Source: Prevotella sp. UBA1705 (GTDB taxonomy: Bacteria; Bacteroidota; Bacteroidia; Bacteroidales; Bacteroidaceae). From it: DNA of 30,085 nucleotides. Location of the stretch: the NCBI GenBank assembly GCA_002317385.1, contig DCJH01000042.1:1-30085 (forward strand). The letters are read 5' to 3'. Shown here in pieces: positions 16,524 to 23,909 of this stretch (positions are counted from its first letter, which is position 1; each line of letters opens with the position of its first letter). The position numbers were made by a program, and so were the translations under genes. The notes beneath the pieces are model-generated. The model did not search any database. It was not told where the DNA came from and saw only the letters and a list, made by a program, of their open reading frames with translations.

Positions 16524-17006
16524 ATGACAGATTCCTCACCCCGCACAGGCCTTTTCGTGGGTAGTTTCGACCCGTTTACCATTGGTCATGCCGACATTGT
16601 GGAGCGCGCCTTGCCGCTGTTCGACCGGCTGATTATCGGCGTGGGCGATAATCCCGGCAAGCACACCATGCTCTCCACCCACGACCGCGTGACCGCCATC
16701 CAGGAGCTCTATGCCCACGACAGCCGCATCGAAGTGGTGGCCTACAGCGGCCTGACCATCGACCTGGCCCATGAGAAAGGCGCAAGCTACATCGTGAGGG
16801 GTGTGAGGTCGGTGAAGGATTTCGAGTATGAGCGCGACATGGTAGACCTCAACCGCCGCCTCGGTCAGGTGGAGACGGTGCTGCTCTACGCCCGTCCCGA
16901 GCTGGCATCCATATCGTCGTCGGCCGTGAGAGAGCTTTGGGCGTTTGGCAAAGACGTGGATTGGATGATGCCAAAGGCATCTCACCAGACTGGGAAAAAA
17001 TCATAA
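16524..17006 (+). CDS. coaD: Pantetheine-phosphate adenylyltransferase
   Basis: 160 residues. Transfers AMP from ATP to 4'-phosphopantetheine to make dephospho-CoA, the fourth step of CoA synthesis from pantothenate, in the cytosol as a hexamer. Nucleotidyltransferase motif GSFDPFTIGH (13-22, His22 of the T/HxGH motif), the VRGVRSVKDFEYERDM segment that binds pantetheine and ATP, and the C-terminal ISSSAVRE motif are intact, and length is normal. The frame is open from 16428, but the promoter falls inside that extension and MTDSSPRTG fits the family start. ybeY follows 149 bp downstream on the same strand with repeats between them. Confidence 0.96.
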   Translation: MTDSSPRTGLFVGSFDPFTIGHADIVERALPLFDRLIIGVGDNPGKHTMLSTHDRVTAIQELYAHDSRIEVVAYSGLTIDLAHEKGASYIVRGVRSVKDFEYERDMVDLNRRLGQVETVLLYARPELASISSSAVRELWAFGKDVDWMMPKASHQTGKKS

Positions 17007-17045
17007 TGTCCCTGCAAATCACACGGGATGGCACGCCCCTCCCAG

Positions 17046-17150
17046 CCCTAAAGTTCAATGTTCAAAGCTCAAAGTTCAAAGGAAGTAGCCCTAAAGTTCA
17101 AAGTTCAAAGCTCAAAGTTCAAAGGAAATAGTTCAAAGTTCAAAGGAAAG
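17046..17150. repeat. AAGTTCA heptamer array between coaD and ybeY
   Basis: Runs of TTCAAAG heptamers arranged in a larger unit of 43 bp (CCCTAAAGTTCA at 17046 and 17089) plus a shortened third unit. It nearly fills the coaD-ybeY spacer. This array does not follow the 22-bp rule seen elsewhere in the window. Confidence 0.8.
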
Positions 17151-17155
17151 AATAA

Positions 17156-17572
17156 ATGATCACTTTTCAATCTGACGGCATCGACATGCCCAACATCAAG
17201 CATCGGGACACCTCCCAGTGGATCAAGGCCGTGGCAGCAGCCCACGGACGGCGCGTGGGACAGGTGGGATATATGTTTGTGAGCGACGAGAAGATACTCG
17301 AAGTAAACAACGAATACCTCAGCCATGACTACTACACCGACATCATTACCTTCGACTACGACGAGGGAGACGTGATCAATGGCGACATCGTTATCTCCTT
17401 AGACACCGTGCGCAGCAACGCCGAGCTCTTCGGAAAGGAGTACGACGACGAGCTCCATCGGGTCATTATCCACGGCATTCTCCACCTCTGCGGCATCAAC
17501 GACAAGGGGCCCGGCGAGCGCGAAATCATGGAAGCGCACGAGAACGAGGCCCTGGCCATGAGGAAAAAGTAA
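17156..17572 (+). CDS. ybeY: Endoribonuclease YbeY, rRNA maturation factor
   Basis: 138 residues. YbeY is a zinc-dependent single-strand RNase needed for 16S rRNA 3'-end maturation and ribosome quality control. The metal motif reads HGILHLCGIND (106-116): His106 and His110 are kept, while the third ligand position holds Asp116 in place of His. From memory, Bacteroidetes YbeY proteins generally read GxxD here, so this looks like a lineage trait and not damage. SHDYYTDIITFDY and GDIVISLDTV match the family core. The stop codon is the first unit of a TAAAAGG-type octamer array, and a terminator follows at 17652-17692. Confidence 0.94.
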   Translation: MITFQSDGIDMPNIKHRDTSQWIKAVAAAHGRRVGQVGYMFVSDEKILEVNNEYLSHDYYTDIITFDYDEGDVINGDIVISLDTVRSNAELFGKEYDDELHRVIIHGILHLCGINDKGPGEREIMEAHENEALAMRKK

Positions 17573-17602
17573 AAAGGTAAAAGGGTAAAAAAATAAAAAA
17601 CT
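17570..17602. repeat. TAAAAGG octamer array starting in the ybeY stop codon
   Basis: Four 8-bp units (TAAAAAGG, TAAAAGGG, TAAAAAAA, TAAAAAAC); the TAA of the first unit is the stop codon of ybeY. The parE gene ends in the same kind of array. Confidence 0.8.
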
Positions 17603-17651
17603 GCGGGCGGCAACATGGTGTTCGGCCTGCCCCGTCCATGCCGCAACCAAC

Positions 17652-17692
17652 AAGCCAACACTTGACGCGATTCAAGGTTGGCTTTTGTTTTG
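17652..17692 (+). terminator. Intrinsic terminator of coaD-ybeY
   Basis: Stem AAGCCAAC(a)CTTG against CAAGGTTGGCTT with one bulged base, loop ACGCGATT, followed by TTGTTTTGTC. Position and U-rich tail fit a Rho-independent terminator. Confidence 0.8.
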
Positions 17693-17830
17693 TCAAGATG
17701 ATTCATTGTTTTTAGAATCGTTGGGGCTTTTCCTTTGGAGCGCGAAGACCTGCCTTTTCTGCCCTCTCTACTCAATTTCATCCTCAAAAACACCTCAGTT
17801 CTCCCCCATTCCATCGTCTTCTCCTTGCGT

Positions 17831-17912
17831 TTAGTACCTTTTCGCATGGCTATCTCTATCCTTTCGCCTCAAGAAAAGGCCCTTTTCATCGTGCGATAAA
17901 TACCTAATCGCA
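17831..17912. repeat. TACC array, 22-bp period (family copy 3)
   Basis: TACC at 17835 and 17901 (66 bp apart); intermediate units at 17857 (TATCC) and 17879 (GGCCC) keep the 22-bp step and the downstream TTTTCG/TTTCG core. The third unit forms the palindrome-like GAAAAGGCCCTTTTC (17873-17887), which also appears at 24214-24228. Confidence 0.7.
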
Positions 17913-18129
17913 GTGGGAAAAGAGAGTTTTTGAGGGGCAAGGAAATAGGGGCGTTTTACAAATTACTATCAATCAGATAGTTATAAAAAGTCCGATTTTT
18001 CATGATTTTCGAGGTTATCTAAGCCTCATTTCACTAAGATCGAGGAAAAGAAAGCTATTCTTCAAGATGTTTCAACAATAATTCCCAGCTGCCTCTCCCC
18101 CTTGCCAATCCAGCCTATCCAGCCTGTCT

Positions 18130-18524
18130 CTCCAGCCTCTCCCCCTTGCCCCTCCCCCGAAGGGAGGGGAGTAATATGCAGGATAAACACATCATTGATA
18201 GTGAAAAAGCGCTTGCGGGGAAATACGATACCGGTGGAACATGCAGGATATACATATAAATTGTGGAGAGAAGATTATCACGGGAATATCCAATGTCTTC
18301 CGGATGGGTTAAGATATACATATAAATTGTGGTGAAAAGACTATCATGGGAATATCCAATGTCATCCGGATGGGTTAGGATATACAAATAAATTGTGGTG
18401 AAAAAATTATGGCTTAGCAGAGACATCTCCCTACTAAGCCACTATCTTGCTCCCATGATAGACTCACCCTCCAAGCATTTCACTCCCCTCCCTTCGGGGG
18501 AGGGGCAAGGGGGAGAGGCTGGAG
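18130..18524. repeat. 395-bp segment bounded by a perfect 43-bp inverted repeat (MITE-like)
   Basis: Bases 18130-18172 and 18482-18524 are exact reverse complements over 43 bp (start CTCCAGCCTCTCCCCC). The interior carries a 66-bp tandem repeat and no convincing gene. Closely related arms bound 8343-8753. The layout resembles a miniature inverted-repeat element, but I could not define a target-site duplication. Confidence 0.8.
18244..18409. repeat. 66-bp tandem repeat, about 2.5 copies
   Basis: TTGTGG occurs at 18261, 18327 and 18393, each 66 bp apart, within a unit that contains GATATACATATAAATTGTGG, GGGAATATCCAATGTC and the palindrome CATCCGGATG. 66 is a multiple of 3, so open frames on both strands read 22-residue repeats, but these have no start context or family and are treated as non-coding. 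Confidence 0.9.
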
Positions 18525-18571
18525 GGGGCAAGGCGAAAAGGTCTATGGTTCTGTGAGAGAGGCTGCTTATA

Positions 18572-20161
18572 TCACTTCCCCAGCACCCTCAGCGCACGCT
18601 GCACGATATGATTCTGCTCGTTCATCACCTGGAAATACTCGCTCATATCCCATAGGTCGCGGGCCACGAGGGCCTTAATCTGCGCCTTGAGATAGGGCAA
18701 CGTCTGCTGGAGCTCGGCCTCATCCTTGGGCTCCACCTTCTGCTTCTTGCCCTCGGCGAGTATCTCGTCGATGAGGCTCTGGGGCACGTCGAAGCCCGTC
18801 AGGAATCCGTCGAAGGTGGGATATTTGGCCTTGAGCTCCTTGCGATGGGTGTCCACATACTTCAAGTCGGCGTTGATCACGATGCTCTTGGCAGCCAACT
18901 GACGATGCAGGCGCGTGTATTGCGTGGTGTCTAAGGGCACGAAGAAGTCGGGCATTACACCGCCTCCGCCATACACCGTGCGGTGACGGCGCAGCGTCTT
19001 GTATTTCAGCGAGTCGGAGAAATGTATGCTGTCGGCCGAGTAGAGCTCGCCATGCTTGTAGCGTTCGTCCAGTTCGTTCTCATAATCCTGCTTGTCTCCC
19101 TTGGTGTAAGGCTTCTGTATGCAGCGGCCCGAGGGCGTGTAGTAGTGGGCAATGGTGAGCCTCATCATGCTGCCGTCGGGGAAATCCACGGGGCGCTGCA
19201 CCAGTCCCTTGCCAAAGCTGCGGCGTCCCACCACCGTGCCTCGGTCCTGGTCCTGGATGGCTCCGGTGACAATCTCGGCCGCAGAAGCCGAGAATTCGTT
19301 GATGAGCACAATCACTTTGCCTGTGAGCAGCTTGCCGTTGCCCTCAGCCCGATACTCCTGCCGGCTCACCTTGCGGCCCTCGGTGTAGACGATGAGGTCG
19401 TTTTTCTGCAGAAATTCGTTGGCTATCTGTACCGCCGCCTGCAGGTATCCACCTCCGTTCTCCTGCAGGTCGAGAATGAGATCGTGCATGCCCCGGGCCT
19501 GAAGATCCTTCACACAGGTCATGAACTCATCGTAGGTGGTGGCACCGAAGCTGCCAATGCGGATGTAGCCCACACTGGGCCGTATCATGTAGTAGCCGTC
19601 GACGGTCTTCACCGGAATCTTTGCGCGGGTCACCACAAAGGTCTGTATGCCCGCGATGCCACGGCGCACGATACCCAGTCGCACCTTGGTGCCCTTGGGA
19701 CCGCGTAGGCGTCGCATGATGTCCTCGCGCGACATCTTCACGCCGGCAATAGCTGTATCGTTCACCGTGACGATGCGGTCGCCGGCCACGATGCCCACTT
19801 TCTCCGACGGACCATTGGTTACCGGCTGGATGACAAGCAGCGTGTCGGCCTGGATATTAAACTGCACGCCAATGCCTTCGAACGAGCCATTGAGCGACTC
19901 CGTCATCGATTTGGTCTCCTTCGCGGTGGTGTAGGAGGAGTGAGGGTCCATCTTTTCGAGCATGCCCCGTATGCCGTCCTCCACGAGTCGCTGCTCATCC
20001 ACGGAGTCTACATACATATTTGTAATTGCCATCTCGGCTATCTGCAATTTCCGTAATGGCGAGTCTGTGCCGAAGTTGAGGCGGAATTGTGCCGATAAGG
20101 GTAAAAAAGTAAAAAGGTAAAAAGGTAAAAAGAAGATTACCTTATAGTGTTGTCTGTTCAT
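18572..20161 (-). CDS. S41-family C-terminal processing protease (CtpA/Tsp-like) with PDZ domain
   Basis: 529 residues. Periplasmic serine protease that cuts proteins from their C termini. Order: signal peptide (MNRQHYKVIFFLPFYLFTFLPLSAQ), helical start, PDZ domain (about 90-175, GIGVQFNIQADTLLVIQPV to VRRGIAGIQ), S41 domain with NEFSASAAEIVTGAIQDQ (catalytic Ser) and RRSFGKGLVQ (catalytic Lys) and SGRCIQKPY, and a C-terminal helical region. The hydrophobic core of the signal peptide is encoded by a CTTTTTAC octamer array. Its ATG overlaps the TGA of the upstream four-helix-bundle gene (ATGA), so translation is coupled. It is the last gene of the minus-strand operon starting at 23838. Confidence 0.95.
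   Translation of the reverse strand: MNRQHYKVIFFLPFYLFTFLPLSAQFRLNFGTDSPLRKLQIAEMAITNMYVDSVDEQRLVEDGIRGMLEKMDPHSSYTTAKETKSMTESLNGSFEGIGVQFNIQADTLLVIQPVTNGPSEKVGIVAGDRIVTVNDTAIAGVKMSREDIMRRLRGPKGTKVRLGIVRRGIAGIQTFVVTRAKIPVKTVDGYYMIRPSVGYIRIGSFGATTYDEFMTCVKDLQARGMHDLILDLQENGGGYLQAAVQIANEFLQKNDLIVYTEGRKVSRQEYRAEGNGKLLTGKVIVLINEFSASAAEIVTGAIQDQDRGTVVGRRSFGKGLVQRPVDFPDGSMMRLTIAHYYTPSGRCIQKPYTKGDKQDYENELDERYKHGELYSADSIHFSDSLKYKTLRRHRTVYGGGGVMPDFFVPLDTTQYTRLHRQLAAKSIVINADLKYVDTHRKELKAKYPTFDGFLTGFDVPQSLIDEILAEGKKQKVEPKDEAELQQTLPYLKAQIKALVARDLWDMSEYFQVMNEQNHIVQRALRVLGK
20100..20133. repeat. Octamer array inside the S41 protease signal sequence
   Basis: Four tandem TTTTTACC-like octamers (minus strand) that translate as the FLPFYLFTFLP segment of the signal peptide. 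The same octamers fill 20574-20667 in the same minus-strand TAAAAGG sense, so the two arrays flank the four-helix-bundle gene as direct copies of one array family. Confidence 0.8.
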
Positions 20162-20511
20162 TTGCGTCCTTCTAACTTGTTAACAATATTAACCAATGTT
20201 CCAATGATTGTCCTGATATCATTGGAGATGGAGTCGAATTCCATTGTGCTCATCTGCTCTGATTCATGGAGCAACTCGAGCCAATACAATGTTTCATTGG
20301 CCTCTTTCAAGGCGATTTTAGTCTTACTGATATAGTCGGCATCGCTCTGGGCAAACCGGCTTTCCGCCAAGTTGGCACCAATGCTCGTGCCACTTTTATA
20401 TATTTGACGGGAGATGACATACTCCCGTTTTTCCTCTGTGAGATATTTATAAAGCTTGATAACTCGCAAAGCGAAGTTCTTACTCAACTGATATACCACA
20501 CTTTCCTTCAT
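20158..20511 (-). CDS. Four-helix-bundle protein (S23 / 23S rRNA intervening-sequence family)
   Basis: 117 residues from Met at 20511 (MKESVVYQLSKNFALRVIKLYKYL); an upstream in-frame Met at 20559 adds residues not typical of the family. The protein is all-helical with the family signature SGTSIGANLAES and the FAQSDADYISKTKIALKEANETLYWLELL stretch. Relatives are encoded in intervening sequences of 23S rRNA genes, in diversity-generating retroelements (Avd) and as free chromosomal genes in many Bacteroidetes; the biochemical role of the free forms is unknown. The gene is visibly more A/T-rich than parE and the protease around it, it is flanked by octamer arrays, and its TGA overlaps the protease ATG. 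This suggests a later insertion into the parE-protease operon (inference). Confidence 0.88.
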   Translation of the reverse strand: MKESVVYQLSKNFALRVIKLYKYLTEEKREYVISRQIYKSGTSIGANLAESRFAQSDADYISKTKIALKEANETLYWLELLHESEQMSTMEFDSISNDIRTIIGTLVNIVNKLEGRK

Positions 20512-20573
20512 CTCATACCTCCTTACTTCCAGGCTTTTCAAGCATAGCCCCCGTATCATTTAAGAGTTACTCT

Positions 20574-20667
20574 TTTACTTTTTTGCCCTTTTACTCTTTC
20601 ACTTTTACCCTTTTACTCTTTCACTCTTCCCCTTTTACTTTTTTACCTTTTTACCCTTTTACCTTTC
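20574..20667. repeat. Octamer array with 22-bp super-period, starting at the parE stop codon
   Basis: On the minus strand units of the TAAAAGGG type run from the TAG stop of parE (TAGAAAGG is the first in-phase unit). On the plus strand ACTCTTTCAC and its variant recur at 20593, 20615 and 20637, 22 bp apart, as an 8+8+6 pattern. Confidence 0.8.
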
Positions 20668-22646
20668 TACGACTCCTCATCGGCGAGGTCTTCCTCTATC
20701 ACGAGGTTGTCGATGATGAAGTTCTGACGCTCCATGGTGTTCTTGCCCATGTAGTATTCAAGGAGTTTCTGCACCTGGTCGGTCTTGTGGAGGGTCACCT
20801 GTTCGAGGCGCATGTCAGGGCCGATGAAATGGGAAAATTCGTCGGGAGAGATTTCACCGAGACCCTTGAAACGGGTAATCTCCGGGTCGGGAGCGAGGGC
20901 CTTAATGGCGTTCTGGCGATCCTCCTCGGTGTAGCAGTAGTGAGTGATGAAGTCGCTCTTCTTCTCTCCCTTCATCAGACGGGCGTCGGCCTCGGCAATC
21001 ACCTTCTTGCTCTTGATCTTCGAGCGACGGTTTCGCACACGGAAGAGGGGCGTCTGGAGCACGTAGACGTGCCCTTTCTTGATGAGTTCGGGATAGAACT
21101 GGAGGAAAAATGTGATGATAAGCAGTCGGATGTGCATGCCGTCGACATCAGCATCGGTAGCCACAATGACCTTGTTGTAGCGCAGATTGTCGAGCCCTTC
21201 CTCTATGTCGAGGGCGGCCTGGAGCAGGTTGAACTCCTCGTTCTCATAGACCACCTTCTTCGTCAAGCCAAAGCAGTTGAGCGGTTTACCACGCAATGAG
21301 AATACGGCCTGGGTGTTCACGTCACGGCTTTTGGTGATGCTTCCACTGGCCGAGTCGCCCTCGGTGATGAAGATCGACGACTCTTCCTTGCGGTCGTTCT
21401 TAGCGTCGGAGAAGTGGATGCGGCAGTCGCGCAGCTTCCGGTTGTGCAGACTGGCCTTCTTGGCACGCTCCCGAGCCAGTTTCGTCACGCCGGCCATGGC
21501 CTTGCGTTCGTGCTCGCTCTCCTTGATTTTACCCTCCAGAATGTCGGTCACATCTTCGCGATGAATGTGCAGATAGTTGTCTACCTCGCGCTTGAGAAAG
21601 TCGCCTACATACTTGTTGATGGTGTCGCCGCCGGGCGCCATGAGCGTGGAGCCAAGCTTAATCTTAGTCTGACTCTCAAAAACGGGCTCCTCCACGTTGA
21701 TGGCAATGGCTGCCACCATACCGTTGCGGATATCGGTATATTCGTAGTTCTTGTCGAAAAACTCCTTGATGGTCTTCGCAATGTGCTCCTTGAACGCACT
21801 CTGATGGGTGCCGCCCTGGGTGGTATGCTGGCCATTAACGAAGCTATGGTATTCCTCTCCATACTGGTTAGTATGGGTGAAAGCTATCTCGATGTCCTCG
21901 CCCTTGACGTGGATGATGGGGTAAAGACCATCTACGGTCATGTTGTCGTTGAGCAAATCTTCCAGACCATTGCGGCTCTTGATGCGGCGACCGTTATACA
22001 TGATGGTCAGTCCGGAGTTGAGATAGGTGTAGTTGCGCAGCATGGTCTCCACGAATTCATCGTGGAACTGGTAGTTCTTGAATAGGGAATCGTCGGGCTG
22101 GAAGAAGATAAACGTACCGTTTTCGTCGGTGGTCTTCGAGGTCTTGTCGGTCTGTTTCTGACCCTTGGCAAACTCTATGGCGCGCACCTTTCCGTCGCGA
22201 TAGCTCCTCACCTCGAACCTTGAGCTGAGGGCGTTGACGGCTTTCACGCCCACGCCATTGAGGCCCACGCTCTTCTTGAACGCCTTGGAGTCGTATTTTC
22301 CACCGGTATTGAGCACCGACACGGCCTCCTCAAGCTTACCCTGCGGAATGCCGCGGCCATAGTCGCGCACGCTCACTCGCAGGTTGTCGTCGATGTCCAC
22401 CTCGATGCGATCGCCGGCATTCATCTTGAATTCGTCTATCGAATTATCGATCACCTCCTTGAGAAGCACATACACTCCGTCCTCCGGCAGGGAGCCGTCG
22501 CCCAATCGACCGATATACATACCGGGCCTTGTCCTGACGTGCTCCATATCACTCAGGTGTCGAATATTGTCGTCGGTATATTCCACGGGCTGCTGCACGT
22601 TGTCCAGCTCCAGCTCGTTGGAATCTATGTTTTTATCTTCTGTCAT
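20667..22646 (-). CDS. parE: DNA topoisomerase IV subunit B (type IIA, ParE)
   Basis: 659 residues from MTEDKN at 22646; the Met at 22679 would overlap the end of the upstream gene. With ParC the enzyme decatenates replicated chromosomes using ATP. GHKL ATPase domain: HVRTRPGMYIG, LKEVIDNSIDEF (Mg/ATP-binding Asn), DYGRGIP, KSVGLNGVGVKAVNALS. Transducer: QGGTHQSAFKEH. TOPRIM domain: ITEGDSASGS and TDADVDGMHIR (metal-binding acidic residues), then the C-terminal RFKGLGEISPDEF. Overall it looks like the Bacteroidetes ParE form. The partner gene parC is not in the window. It starts 19 bp after the GNAT-like gene and ends in an octamer array. Confidence 0.95.
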   Translation of the reverse strand: MTEDKNIDSNELELDNVQQPVEYTDDNIRHLSDMEHVRTRPGMYIGRLGDGSLPEDGVYVLLKEVIDNSIDEFKMNAGDRIEVDIDDNLRVSVRDYGRGIPQGKLEEAVSVLNTGGKYDSKAFKKSVGLNGVGVKAVNALSSRFEVRSYRDGKVRAIEFAKGQKQTDKTSKTTDENGTFIFFQPDDSLFKNYQFHDEFVETMLRNYTYLNSGLTIMYNGRRIKSRNGLEDLLNDNMTVDGLYPIIHVKGEDIEIAFTHTNQYGEEYHSFVNGQHTTQGGTHQSAFKEHIAKTIKEFFDKNYEYTDIRNGMVAAIAINVEEPVFESQTKIKLGSTLMAPGGDTINKYVGDFLKREVDNYLHIHREDVTDILEGKIKESEHERKAMAGVTKLARERAKKASLHNRKLRDCRIHFSDAKNDRKEESSIFITEGDSASGSITKSRDVNTQAVFSLRGKPLNCFGLTKKVVYENEEFNLLQAALDIEEGLDNLRYNKVIVATDADVDGMHIRLLIITFFLQFYPELIKKGHVYVLQTPLFRVRNRRSKIKSKKVIAEADARLMKGEKKSDFITHYCYTEEDRQNAIKALAPDPEITRFKGLGEISPDEFSHFIGPDMRLEQVTLHKTDQVQKLLEYYMGKNTMERQNFIIDNLVIEEDLADEES

Positions 22647-22665
22647 TTCAATAGTATTGGCTTTA

Positions 22666-23838
22666 TTATACCCTCTCATCAGAGGGGCTGGGAAGGCATC
22701 TGATCATCTTCTTATAACAACGCCTCCGCTTATGGTTGATATGTTCGAAAGCGCTCCACTGGCCCTGTACGCCCGTATTGGTTTCCATCTCTACTTGCGA
22801 CTCGCCCCACTTGAAACCGTGCTTGATGTAGCGCGGAATGAGGTCGGCAAAGATCAGTGCGTTGGCACCCTTGGAGCGGTATTCGGGCAGCACGCCGATG
22901 AGCAACAGGTCGATGCCCTCGGTCTTATGAAACTTGATGGCGCGCAGCAGGTGCCACCATCCGAAGGGGAACAGCCGCCCACGGCGACACTTCTGCAGGG
23001 CCTTGGACAGCGAGGGGATGGTGATGGCGATACCCACAATCTTGTCGTCTTTGCTGCCATCGACGATAACCGATACCAAATCGAAGTCTACCGCAGGCAG
23101 GAACATCTTGACGTATTGGTCTATCTGGTGCTCCGTGAGCGACACGAAGCCATAGAGATCCACATAGGTGTCGTTGATGATCTCGAAGATTTTGCGGGCA
23201 TAACCGTTGCGGATATCCTCGCGCGTCACCTTCTTCACATGCAGGTTGTAGCGCTGCTCAATCATCGAAGCCAGCTTTTCGAGCTTCTCGGGCAACTTGT
23301 CGGGCACGGGCAGGAAATACTCCACGTAGTCGTTGTCCTTCTCCCATCCACCGAGCTTCTCCATGTGCTGGGGATAGTACTCGTAGTTGTAGATGGTGGC
23401 CATGGTACCGAGCTTGTCGAATCCCCAGGTGAGCATGCCCTCCGGATCCATGTCGCTGAACCCCAAAGGTCCCACCACAGCCTCCATGCCGTTGGCCTTG
23501 CCATAGTCGGCCACGGCGTCGAACAGCGCGCGGCTCACCTCGATATCGTCTACAAAGTCGAGCCATCCAAAGCGCACATTCTTCTGTTCCCAACGCTCGT
23601 TGGCGCGCTTGTTGATGATGGCAGCCACACGACCGCAGAGCTTCCCGCCCTTATACGCCAGGAAATACTCAGCATCACAGAAGTCGAACGCCGCATTGCG
23701 GTCTTTGCTCAGCGTATTCAGCTCATCGCTATATAGAGAGGGAACATCGTAGGGATTGCCCTCGTAAAGGTCATAATGAAAGTTAATGAAGTCTTCAAGA
23801 TCTCTCTTGGTGGCAACCTTCTTGATTTCTACAGACAT
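22666..23838 (-). CDS. GNAT-fold acetyltransferase-like protein (YghO-like)
   Basis: 390 residues. N-terminal part (RDLEDFINFHYDLYEGNPYDVPSL) and the strand-helix order with FLAYKGGKLCGRVAAIINKRANE are typical of a GNAT-like fold; the second half contains the acetyl-CoA-loop-like LLLIGVLPEYRSKGANALIFADLIP. It belongs to a widespread Bacteroidetes family of about 380 residues annotated as N-acetyltransferase; the acceptor is unknown. The last eight residues (PSPSDERV) are encoded by a hairpin-forming repeat at 22671-22697 related to the CCTTCCCCAGCCC elements elsewhere. First gene of an operon with parE, preceded by a consensus promoter. Confidence 0.8.
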   Translation of the reverse strand: MSVEIKKVATKRDLEDFINFHYDLYEGNPYDVPSLYSDELNTLSKDRNAAFDFCDAEYFLAYKGGKLCGRVAAIINKRANERWEQKNVRFGWLDFVDDIEVSRALFDAVADYGKANGMEAVVGPLGFSDMDPEGMLTWGFDKLGTMATIYNYEYYPQHMEKLGGWEKDNDYVEYFLPVPDKLPEKLEKLASMIEQRYNLHVKKVTREDIRNGYARKIFEIINDTYVDLYGFVSLTEHQIDQYVKMFLPAVDFDLVSVIVDGSKDDKIVGIAITIPSLSKALQKCRRGRLFPFGWWHLLRAIKFHKTEGIDLLLIGVLPEYRSKGANALIFADLIPRYIKHGFKWGESQVEMETNTGVQGQWSAFEHINHKRRRCYKKMIRCLPSPSDERV

Positions 23839-23878
23839 GAAATTGCTAATGAATTGATGTTTAAAGCATTTTAGCTTG

Positions 23879-23909
23879 CAAAAATAACCATTTTAAGGCA
23901 GAAAACAAA
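23879..23909 (-). promoter_or_regulatory. Promoter of the GNAT-like/parE/four-helix/S41 operon
   Basis: On the minus strand TTTG (23906-23909), a 19-bp spacer and TATTTTTG (23879-23886): a textbook Bacteroidetes promoter. Predicted start near 23872, leader about 34 nt. Confidence 0.75.

Noticed and set aside
17156..17572. Missing third zinc-ligand His in YbeY
   Set aside because: Asp at this place appears, from memory of the family, to be normal in Bacteroidetes YbeY, so it is not treated as a defect.
18115..18426. Frames with 22-residue repeats (for example YILTHPEDIGYS) on the minus strand at 18.1-18.4 kb
   Set aside because: A 66-bp tandem repeat automatically keeps a frame open in phase; the frame starts and ends in inverted repeats and has no promoter, so it is treated as non-coding.
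22384..23736. 450-codon open frame on the plus strand across parE and the GNAT-like gene
   Set aside because: It crosses two well-supported minus-strand genes and has no family signal.
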